Below are positions 1 through 19,800 of a stretch of 41,926 bases of DNA, one piece after another. Made by a program: the position numbers and the translations under genes. A model generated the notes under the pieces. That model was not told where the DNA came from. It ran no database searches and saw nothing but the letters and a program-made list of their open reading frames with translations. How positions within the stretch are numbered: the stretch's first letter is position 1; the number at the start of each line of letters is the position of its first letter. Source of the DNA: Acanthaster planci (lineage: Eukaryota; Echinodermata; Asteroidea; Valvatida; Acanthasteridae); NCBI RefSeq assembly GCF_001949145.1, contig NW_019091411.1, forward strand, positions 307,992-349,917, in the 5' to 3' direction.

Positions 1-633
1 GTTCTAAAAACGCCTTCTTAAATCGATTGAAAGACGTTAGTATAGGTCGATATTGCTGGTTGCTCATATCTCTATTTTTATATAGGTTTCAAAATTTTTT
101 TCCATTTTTATTCAACATGTTTTTTAATACTACTATTTTTTATATAAAAAGCATTATTTAAGGTGGTTGTAAACGCTGGCAGTTCAATACGCCGTAAGTT
201 ATTCTACTAAATAACCAAAATCATTCCCAGCAAGTAGGTCAAAGGTCACCCAACTCACCGGCAAAGGGTGGGGAGATTTTCCCCGAGATTTTTGGGTCGT
301 ATAGGTACCCAGGGGTGTTGAGCAAAAAACGGGATTCACGTCATTCCAGGATTTTCCCATTTTTTCCCACCAAAAATGTTTCGACGATTTTTTGGGTCGA
401 TGTACTACCCAAGGGTTTTGAGCAAAAACCGGGTAAAAAGGGGCGTGTGCTCCAGAACTGTCCCTTCTCTACTACTTTCGTTCGAAAATATCAGAGTGGT
501 TTCATCCAATGCTTTGTAATGAATCTTCCTTTTTATTGGATGATAGTGTTTATTCACATATAAGGTATTAGCAATTTTCTTCTATCAAAATAAAACATTT
601 AAATACCCTGGTGAACCGAATTGCGTTTTCCAG
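1..633 (+). other. Intron upstream of the first visible GH31 exon
   Basis: No coding exon is recognisable. The next exon begins one base into a codon, so this intron is phase 1 and the preceding exon lies off the left edge. It contains an AT-rich start and a degenerate 100-bp tandem duplication (about 280-435). Confidence 0.6.
280..435. repeat. Degenerate tandem duplication, period about 100 bp
   Basis: The segment around TTTTGGGTCG at 290-299 recurs at 390-399 and is followed in both copies by a similar block: TA-CCCA-GGG, TTGAGCAAAAA, CGGG. It is two diverged copies only and is probably part of an interspersed repeat. Confidence 0.55.
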
Positions 634-10509
<9,876 letters not shown>

Positions 10510-10591
10510 GATCACTCGCTACCGACTTCACCACCTGTCTTCGGATGCAATCTCATTGTCTAAAATTGCCTTTGCCTCATGCATGATTTTG

Positions 10592-10597
10592 ATTAAA
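10592..10597 (+). terminator. Candidate polyadenylation signal ATTAAA for the GH31 gene
   Basis: First ATTAAA after the stop, 83 bases downstream and followed by a T-rich stretch. A canonical AATAAA occurs only at 11039, inside a transposon remnant. Confidence 0.35.
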
Positions 10598-10879
10598 TCT
10601 TGGGCGCCCTCTTATAATAATTTGAAATATATAATGCAACATTTCCATGCCAATGACGGAAGGTGCGTTACAAAGTCGACCTACGAATAAGGAAATTTAA
10701 AAGATTAAAAAGATTATTCATTCATTATACCAACTGCTCAATAGAGCATCAATCTACCTTACACGGTGACGCTAAAAATAAGAACCAGGCAAATATTGCA
10801 TCGTTTAACCAGTGTTACATTAAAAAGAAACAAAATTATTTTACATTATTTACATTAAAAATTGCAAATCTCTGTTCAC

Positions 10880-11260
10880 TACGGAAATGCAAATGCCCAG
10901 TTGCCAAGTGCGGGAAACATTTTAACCCAAGGATAATTCCAAAAGGGGCCGTTGTCGCTGACCTGGATTCTATCTTGACCGTAACAAGATCCAGTATAGA
11001 AGTATTGTGGAGCAAGACCACGAATGGCTTTAAATGTCAATAAAATGAGTTCAGATTCAATCCTGTATAAAACAAGCAACCAGTGCAGTTGATGTAATGT
11101 TGGTGATTTGTGTTCGAACTGCTTTTTAGGGTGGTTCCTTACCCTGGGCCCCTTGTGTCGTTGGCAAACCGTACAATAAAAATTGAACGTTACAGTAGTC
11201 CAGACAGCTGGTCATAAATGCGCCACAACACTGAAAGAGAATTGTGAGAAAGGTGTATAA
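10880..11260 (-). mobile_element. Decayed non-LTR retrotransposon fragment (reverse transcriptase C-terminus)
   Basis: Read on the minus strand in shifting frames it gives AFMTSCLDYCN (11227-11189), LLYGLP, LHWLLVLYRIE and LLTFKAIRGLAPQY (about 11100-11000). These are the hallmark order of the CR1/L2-type reverse transcriptase C-terminus. Frameshifts, stops and a shortened segment between YGLP and LHWL show it is dead. Confidence 0.75.
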
Positions 11261-12253
11261 TGATGTGAGAAGAACGTCTGAAAAGACACTTAAAACCCGC
11301 ATGAACTAATTCACTGGTTTGTTACTGTGTCGGTGGTTCATTGATTGTGGACACTTACCAAGCAGTGCTAAGCCTTGGATAGCTCCACCCTTGGCCTTGA
11401 CTATCAAGATTAATAGATCGCCCAATGTTTGAAGTCGCACAAATTGATTATCAAAAAGTCAAAATCTAATAAACGATGGTCCAGTAGGCGTAATCAATGT
11501 AGGCCTATTATTATTTATTCTAGAGCAATGGCTAGTCAACTTCAGCATTGTACAATAAGCCAATAGAGGGCGCTCGTACCCAGAATAGAGCTTTTACATG
11601 ATGCTGTCGCGAAACTCAATTACATCACTACGTCCGTCGTGCAGACCATCAAATCATATTTATCCAGGCTGTTTGGATCATACTATAATTTGGTATTCTA
11701 ATCCCATACACGTCCTGTTTCGTAAAAGCGCACTTCAGTCAATTCATCGTTGATCAACTATCACTGGCCGAACGGATTTTGTTTAAAAACGGGAGGCTAA
11801 CGCGAGAAAACTTCAATACCATTGCCTTACATGTGTCATGTTTTGTCGTATCGACCGAGCGACCGAGAGGGGGTGAGTGGGTAGTGGTGGTGGGGGGTGG
11901 GGGTATGGATTCTGCATGGAAGCAAGTACTCTGTATTCCTCTACGAGGTGTTTTTCAAAGGTTACAAACACCAGCCGAGTAGACAACTTTCCTTCTAGTG
12001 AGTTGTAACGCTCTTATGTTTAAGTTACAATCGTGTACATGTATAATATGTCGGTATGGTTGCCAGTGGGCACACTGGCGGGGGCATCTTTAAAATCCCT
12101 CATGGGTATTAGGCATAATATTTGATTAGTTCGGGAAAACATAACGATAGATAAATTTTTACATAAGCAACTCGCCGAGAACGTTGAGCATACCTGGCGG
12201 GATGTATCAAACGTAAAAGTGGTTTACAATAATTATCACGTTGACTTTTGCAG

Positions 12254-12319
12254 AAGGAAAGCCAGAAGGCAAGGGAAAAAAGGAGGAAAGCGGCTTTCGA
12301 TTTTGATGTTGATGGCAAA
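12254..12319 (+). other. Weak exon candidate (basic peptide)
   Basis: TTTTGCAG acceptor followed by an open segment beginning KESQKAREKRRKAAFDFD. Joining GGCAAA to 12891 in phase 0 would keep an open frame with the orphan terminal frame, but the donor GTTCGA is poor. I do not recognise the protein. Confidence 0.2.
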
Positions 12320-12655
12320 GTTCGAAATAATTTATATACGCTTCATTTATTGACTTTGAAAGGGACCTTGACAAATCCGGGGCAAACGGTTGGTGGAGGT
12401 GTAGAGAATTTTGTGAACAGCGAACCCAAGATTTCACAAAACAATCACTTCATTCGTGTATGATAGTTTGTTAAATGATTTTAGCGTGATAAATAAGTAA
12501 AAAAATGCATATTTTGGACGATGGTTTTGTTTGTTTATCTACATAAAACGCCAATCATTGATAAGGTGATCAAAAAAATTGACTGGGTTCTTCTGAGGTG
12601 ATAGGATAACTCAGATGGAATTTCAGGCTATTCGTGGTGAAAGACAGCAATGCGG

Positions 12656-12841
12656 GGAAAGGCTTGTGGTAGCACCATGCGAAGGAATATATCTCTCATG
12701 AGTATTTGTGGTTCTGGTTGTCTCCTGACGATGGACTGAGCACGCAGTCCGAACGTTGAGTATACTTCCGGTTCCGTTTTCAGAACCACACATACTCATA
12801 AGAGATATATTCCTTCGCATGGTGCTACCGCAAGCTTTTCC
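12656..12841. repeat. 61-bp near-perfect inverted repeat with 64-nt spacer
   Basis: Left arm 12656-12716 and right arm 12781-12841 are reverse complements at 57 of 61 positions; the shared core is TAGCACCATGCGAAGGAATA. The spacer holds CTGACGA (12725-12731), a five-base-pair hairpin GGACT/AGTCC (12733-12750) and GAA, arranged like a hammerhead ribozyme core with one A missing from GAAA. Hammerheads are known in Penelope-like retroelements, so this may be the terminal piece of one; that assignment is inference. Confidence 0.7.
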
Positions 12842-12890
12842 ACCTATAACTTAGTTAATTGACTTTTTTTGCTGGAGCCTTGGTAGGAAG

Positions 12891-13226
12891 AACGGTGTTA
12901 CCACCCGCAAGAAACCAGAGGCAACAATTCGGCTGCTTCAGAAAGACTTAGGCTTTTTAAAAATTTCCTTCCTCCCCAAAGATGTACAAATCTCTCAGAT
13001 TCAGCCTCGAATTAAAGATCGTCTAATTGAAAACGAAGAGGAAGAAGAAGTAGAAGAAACTGCTAAAAAAAAACTGAAAAAGACCAAAACAATAAATTTC
13101 GACCCCTCTCCCGAAACATTTGTTTGTGGAATCCGTCCTTTTACGATTTACGACAGGCCTCAGGCTATTATGGGAATGATGGATTTGGGCCGTGTGCCCT
13201 TGTTTGCGAAACTAGGCGTCATGTGA
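12891..13226 (+). CDS. Orphan 111-codon open frame, possible terminal exon of an unrecognised gene
   Basis: An uninterrupted frame runs from at least 12855 to TGA at 13224, with no ATG in its first two thirds. This fits a 3'-terminal exon rather than a complete gene. Acceptor-like AG dinucleotides follow a T7 tract at 12885 and 12890. The peptide from 12891 has a lysine-rich start, an acidic run (ENEEEEEVEE), a basic run (KKKLKKTK) and a conserved-looking tail, FVCGIRPFTIYDRPQ to GRVPLFAKLGVM. It reads like structured protein, but I cannot assign a family. It could be the last exon of a small gene whose earlier exons I cannot define, a retro-copy fragment, or chance. Confidence 0.4.
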   Translation, partial: NGVTTRKKPEATIRLLQKDLGFLKISFLPKDVQISQIQPRIKDRLIENEEEEEVEETAKKKLKKTKTINFDPSPETFVCGIRPFTIYDRPQAIMGMMDLGRVPLFAKLGVM

Positions 13227-13489
13227 CCACTCGGATTCATTGAATAAGCGTATTCTCACTTGATAACCCCTCAATATTTGTGATCAGTTGTATGTGTTAG
13301 GTATCAAATGACTGATGTTTAGTATTTCGTGACATAATATTTATTATGTACATTTTAATGTCCAAGATTTTGTACTGGCAACCGGCCGGCCGACCGGTCA
13401 TGGTTTGCACTTGTTGGCAAAAATTACGATTTTAGCTAGCAAAGGTCTATTTTTAAATAGCCCGCCCTCTGTTGGGCATTATCATATAC

Positions 13490-13540
13490 CCCATAATGCA
13501 CCATCTGCTCTCGCAATCCAACATGGCGACAGCGAGTTGA
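13490..13540 (+). promoter_or_regulatory. Candidate MYCBP2 promoter motifs and short upstream ORF
   Basis: CCCATAATGCACC (13490-13502) resembles the ZNF143/THAP11 promoter element. CAACATGGCGAC (13519-13530) resembles a YY1 element typical of housekeeping start sites. That ATG opens a five-codon upstream ORF (13523-13540). They sit about 200 bases before the proposed MYCBP2 start codon. TATA is absent. Confidence 0.4.
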
Positions 13541-13704
13541 GGAAAAACGTAGCAATACAAGCCTGGAATAGAAGCTGATTTTTCTACCGCAACTTGCGGC
13601 ATTTTCATTCTAAACATAACCGCAAAGAGGAACGAGCGCTGAGGAATTAAACGTGATCCCCTTCTCCTCCCAAAGTGTATTGATTTGGCAGGGGAGGGGA
13701 AATC

Positions 13705-13814
13705 ATGGCGGTTGTGTTTGAGCAAGGAGGCCGTTTGCAGGAGTTTCTGCATGGGCGTGAATCGGCAGGTTTAGTTTTTCATCAGTTGTTCGCACAGCAG
13801 GAAGAGCCAAAAGA
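13705..13814 (+). CDS. MYCBP2: MYCBP2 proposed first coding exon
   Basis: ATG at 13705 in good context (AATCATGG), 36 codons beginning MAVVFEQGGRLQEF, donor GA|GTAAGA, phase 2. Exon 2 needs exactly two preceding bases, giving Glu-Lys-Lys at the junction. First exons of PHR genes vary, so homology cannot confirm it. Upstream YY1- and ZNF143-like motifs support a promoter here. Confidence 0.55.
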
Positions 13815-16800
13815 GTAAGAAGATTAGACTTCACCCACTCCTTTCCATGTATTGATATTGGAGAAATTAAAGATTATTTATTGTGCAACTGAAGTGTTTC
13901 TTATGTTATGATACTGTAGTATTAGTACTACTACTACTAGCAGGAAAACCAGATCAAATGTTTAGCCTAGGCCTAGCCCAGGTGGACTCCCTGATTGTAG
14001 GCCTATTACGTTACGGAGGGAGTCTGGGGTATAAAGGGTGCAAAATGGGGCGAAACTTTTGTAACTAAAATTTGCAACACTTCTACCTTTTCCAAGGAGC
14101 CAATTTCACGCCTGTAACTCCTATGCCCCCTTAGCCACATTTGGTGGGTGAAGAAATTCGACACATCACCACTAAAGAAAAGAACGGGAAAATGAAGTTT
14201 GACATAACGTTAATTCTTGCCATTGCTGTAGACTGTTTTCAGCCATTCTATAATGCAGTTCGTAGAGTGTGCGCGCGCAACTATTCGGCGTACGAGATTT
14301 CGAGCCACGTACACACACATCGAAACTACATGTTCTGACTGGAACCAGCGAAACTGAAGTCTAAACGAATCCACTGGTTTTGAAAATGCTCACTTTACAA
14401 CAGCATGGTGGTTCTCAGCCACGAGTACCATTGATCTCCATGCTGAGTACACACAACCTCAGTCTGGGAGCGAGGCTGTGGCGTGCCTAGTTACCTGCAC
14501 GCAAGCTGAGTCTACTACAGCCAGTACGGGAAAGTTAAACTTCACGAATTATACAAATCCTGGCCATTTTTGAGCATGTATTATGTGTTAACAGGTGGAT
14601 TTAAAATAGGCAGACAAAAGGTGTCCACAAAATTCGATAGAAGTTAAGGGACCCGGCAGTTCCGTGTAGTGGGGAGAGGGTATTATCCAGAAAGGTTTTG
14701 GCATATTTCTGTTGCTAGTAATTTAATAATATCTGTTGATTTGTTCCATTTTAAAAGTTATACTGAATACATTTTTTTAGAGATGGAGAACTTTTCCAGA
14801 AAGAGCTGGCTAGATAAATATTTTTTAATAAACTAGACTGATATGAGAGTCAAAAACAGCGATTAACAATCATGATCTCTTGGGCCTGAATTTAAAAGCG
14901 AAAAATCACTTAGGCCTTCTTTGAGGTTTAAAAACTTTGACACGGTCTACCTATCTGTCCATTGTCCTAAAATCCAAGTCGTCACTGCTAAAGTTACCAA
15001 TTAGTCTGCTTATTGTATGTTTAGTTTACGAATAGAAAAGGAAAGGCAATCAACAGCACGGTTTGTGCATGATCGCTACTTACCGCATGTGCACGCGTCA
15101 GTACTACCTCTGCATACTGTTTTCCTGATCAGTTTTGCATTTCTCTCGCCTGTTCATCACGATCATTATGCCCAATGCAATGTAATCCCCTTTTTCTTCT
15201 TCAGTTATCAAGATAAGTTACTGTTTCATTTTAATAAAAATCGGATCTCTACAATATTGTGTATTTATACATCTTTAACCAAGAAAACTCTTCGAACAAA
15301 TTAAACACGTTAATTAAACACTTCAAAGAGAGATCGTTGATGAACTTCTTCCCATACAACTACAAGAACCCTGCATATACAAAGCCTTCTACACTAACTT
15401 TTCTTATCAGAATAAGCAGGTTGTGTCGCAAATTTATGTTCACAAACCGAAATTTAAAGCAGAACAAAATATGAACATTTTAGGGATAACCAATAGTGGA
15501 TTCATTGGTCAGTCTGAAACCCCCGATCTGACACAAACATAACTGCATTTTTTATATTGGCTCGATGGCAGGCGGGTTAAAGCCTGGTACCAGTCACGGT
15601 CTCTGTGTAGCATGCAGGCGTGCAACAGACCTTTTCACTGGAAATCGAGCACGCATAGTGCGTACACGCAGCTTTGATCCCACGTGTGGGCACTTTACAA
15701 CTCGAGAACGGATGAATTACGTCTACAAAAATAACATTGTCTCTCACTTATTTTCCTCAATTTTGCAGTCCATGGTTTGTTCTGAAATTCTTAAACCTCC
15801 CAGATGGATAGATAAGGCCACGAAGAACTTGTAAATGTGAAAAATTAGTTTCTTCAAAACGGTAACTCAAGAACAAATTAGAACCAATTTTGTGGTCGTT
15901 TTGTACGCAACTTTTATACCCTGGACGTCAGTCATAATAAAATGAAGACAACGTCCAACCTGGACGACCCTAGGCCTACCACTAGTGCAGTCATGTTGTT
16001 TTGTTAGTCATGTAGTAAGGCCATGAGGATGAACATTCCAGATTTCTGTCCGGACAATTTTGAAAACCCATGAGGCCTTTTTCCATTATTCATTAGTTGG
16101 TGTGCATACCGCACATCAATAGCGAGTACACGTCCATGCAAAGGCAACCAACCTTGAAAGTAGACAAATTCTCAGTCCATCTTGCATCATGTCATTTGTA
16201 CACAAGTGCACTTCGGACTCCCTATTTATGTTGCAGCCATTTTTTATTAACCATTCTCGATGGGAAAAACAATGGTTTTTCTGAAATAATGACTTGTTGG
16301 AAAATAATGAAATTTTTGGGTGGCTATTTGTATTTCAGCGGTATGTGGGCAGTGGACTGAAATCCGGGATATTCATTCTCATGGCCAAAAAATCTAACCA
16401 TCATGGCATTGATGGCCATTGACCTGTTCGGAGGTTGTTGCATTTATTATTGCACTCGCGTGTAGGCAACGTGCAACCTTCCATTCACTTTGTAGGCCCA
16501 CAAGGATTTGCATGTTTTCCTCATTTTTTGGCTGCAACATGATCATGATGATTAAAAAAAACCCCTGCCCTTTGTGGTGTGCTGTGGGAGATATTCATCA
16601 GTCCATAGCGCATAAACAGTTAAATTTCAGGCACTTTTATTGGTTTAGCCAATAATTCAGACTCTCACCATAGACCAAAACATTACTTTTGTCACTTTGA
16701 GTCCCGAGTGTCAAATATGGAACAGTCACCAACTGACCAATCAGAGAAGAACCGAGACTCAGTGATGTCATCCCAACCCTGAGAATGCTTAACTGTAATT

Positions 16801-19800
16801 TGTGAATGTTGGCTTACTCTACTTCTAGCACTGTGGCATGCTAGGCAGGTCTGCATATTATTTGTCACATGTACACATGTACTTAATAGACTTGGGTGCT
16901 TAAATTTGACAAGCACTCTCACAGGCGTGATACAGGTGCTGGAAAACTAACAGTTTAAGTGGACAAATTTAAGCATTAAATTTGTGAATATTTATCTCTG
17001 TGAGCCAAGTAATATTGTTTTAAATTGTTGCTGGTATTGTGCATGTAATTTGGCTGTCAACTGGTCAGTGTCATGTTGCATCATAAGCCATTAGTGTTCA
17101 TTGCTTTTATGGCTTTATTCTGGGAAGCCTCAGGTCAGTACAGTATACCTGTTCATCATTCATATAATTGGAGCTGTCTTAAGATTGAATGCTGCTTTTA
17201 TCTTTTATTCGGTTTGTAAGTGACTTCGTCACAAAGGTGGACACGCCACAATTTGCAGGCACTTTGTCACAAAGGTGGACGTGCCACGATTTGTAGGCTC
17301 CCATTGGACAATCGCTGAAGTTGCACGTTAAACTCTGGTTTCATGGTTCCAAGTACATGTACATAAACAGCGATCAGTGCATATAACCCTATGTACAGTG
17401 TATGTACAGTGGGCGTGGTTTAAACTGAAGTGATGTCACACTTATGAACTGGATAGGGATAGGGAATAGATGGCCCAATGTGGAAACTGCTAAAATCTAG
17501 TGATAGTTGGATTGCCCAAAATGGGACTGAATACTTTCACATGTGCACCAATGCATTCCTGAGAGTTTCATCATTCATAACATCATGATTGTAAAGCTTA
17601 CTGAAATTATAAATTTGTCCATGTACGGCATCTTGAAAAAACTGAAGTACATGTACATATACATGTATGTTCTGGCATATTCTGGCTAGCCTGCTGCCTT
17701 CTTGGTTTGATCTGGTGCCTCCGAATTTGAGACGTCATGTATTTGTTATTGTGTGGCATCATCATCACCTGTGGATGCCCTGACTCGTCACCCTCTGCTG
17801 TGCCAGATCAAGCTGAGAGACTGGCAAGATAGCAAGAATGGGAAGTAGAAAAAAAACCCAAAACAGCCAAAACAAAACAAAAATACATCAGAAAAACTGA
17901 GGTGAAAAAAGAGAAAAAACTCAACCAGGCAATTCAAGAATAAAATACCGGTACAAGTTTGTGAGTTGGAACTTGTAACTTTAATTAAATGCATGTTGTT
18001 GACTTGCTACATCGTTCAGTTGACTGTGGTATCTCCAAACATGTCTTTGTAATATTTGGCTGTGTCCGTATACTTCGTTATGGCTGCATATTTGTACAGC
18101 ACACATACGGCATGCCCAGTGTCTACATGTAAGTGGCTGTGTACTTGTACAGGTAAACCACGTCAAATACATGTATGTTCAGTTCTCTTTCTCAACATGT
18201 CTGTTTTTTTTTTTACTTTTGAAAATTGGAATCATGAATGGTTGCTTGTCATTCAAAAAACAAAACCCCCCAAATGGAAACCATCTTGATAAACAAAAAA
18301 AAAAAGAAAAAAGAAAGAAAAACCCTCCTTGTTAAAAAAAAAACCCTGGACATGTACATGAACTGGTGTATTTTTGTTACCTGGCCGTGTTTAATTTTTG
18401 GATTGATTAGTAAAAACAAGCTGACCCAAATAAGCCAATTTTTTTTCTGCACATTTTATTTTCTGTGAGAAACAAGGTGATTTCACAGCATAATTAGTAT
18501 GCTTAAAAATTGCACACACTGCAAGAGTCAGGAATAAACTTTTAAACTCAAAAACCTAATGAATATTTATTGCAACTTGAGAGGTTCCAATATTTTGTGT
18601 TGTAATTGGATAATAGTGAAGGAAAGTTACCAATATCTTTAGGGAGGGGGTAATGGGCAAAGTTTTATGTATTCAGTGTTTTTAATAATCTGCTTGTTTA
18701 AGAACTTCCCATCAATCTTTACCTTAGATTTAAACAGCATAAAAATGAGAAAAAGTAAAATGTTTTCCAGATTTTCATGTTAAGAAATAGAAAACTCATA
18801 CCAACATGGAACCTACATGTACATTGTATTGGCCCATCCGTCCCACATCTTCCCAAATCCTCCTTGTGTAAGTAGAGGTACATGTATTTGAAAGATTGAT
18901 GTAGCATGGCAAAGATGCCTTGCCAGTTTTGAAGGATGTATTGTGTCAAGTTCTTGGGCATTGTCTCCTATGGGAAAAAATGGAGAATAAAAAAGAAAAA
19001 AATTGGGAGGGGGGGAGGCAAAGAAATGAAAACAAAATGATGAAATGGGTTGAAAATAACCTTTTTTTTTTAAGCTGGTTAGTAGTTTGTTCCCATGTGG
19101 AAATCTCACCCCTGGAAATAAAGTGGTTTACTTCCTCCCCTGAAAAAAAAAATCTCGATGATGCCCTTGGTCCTGGGCAAGCCGGAGGGTTGTGCTCACT
19201 GCTCAGCCAAGCGTAAATATACACTTTGATTATACTAGAAATCATCTGCTCTCCTCCATGATACCATCCACAGTGCCTCAATGTGCAAACTCTTCCTGCC
19301 TACAGATACTGAAGGAATTAGACAGTGGCCACACTTCCAAGCAATATACATGTACACAGGAAAATGTTTATGAATTGAATCTAAGATGCACAGTTATGGT
19401 ACATTCTACTCGGAGGCAGGTTCCGAATTTTTGCAGGACTGATGTTGTGTCAGAACAAAGAGGCTCCAAGAATATGCGTTGAGTAACCTTGGGAACATAT
19501 GCACGACATGCACATATCCAAACTGATGTATAGATTTTGCAAGGATGGAATGGACCTCTGTAATGATGACACCAAACTTTGCTTACGTGGTGTGGTGTTC
19601 AGTGGGTGTACATGTAGGCCCCACTGGCCCCCACTGACTCTAGAAGAAAGTGCAAGTGTAAAAAAAGTACATTGTACATGTCAACAGCACATGTACATGT
19701 GGGCCTATTGATTTTTTTACACTTATGTGTATACTGGTATGTGTTTGCATTTATGGTACATGTATATGTTATATTTATTATCTGAATTCACTGTTGTAGT

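Larger units (their letters stand above)
10510..13489. other. Intergenic region between GH31 and MYCBP2
   Basis: AT-rich DNA holding a retrotransposon fragment (10880-11260), an inverted-repeat element (12656-12841) and an orphan open frame (12891-13226). I see nothing supportable in 11261-12250 apart from a short G-rich GTGGTGG tract near 11885. Confidence 0.6.

Noticed and set aside
15565-15834. Plus-strand 89-codon frame with several Cys residues
   Set aside because: No clear metal-binding spacing, no splice context and no similarity that I recognise.
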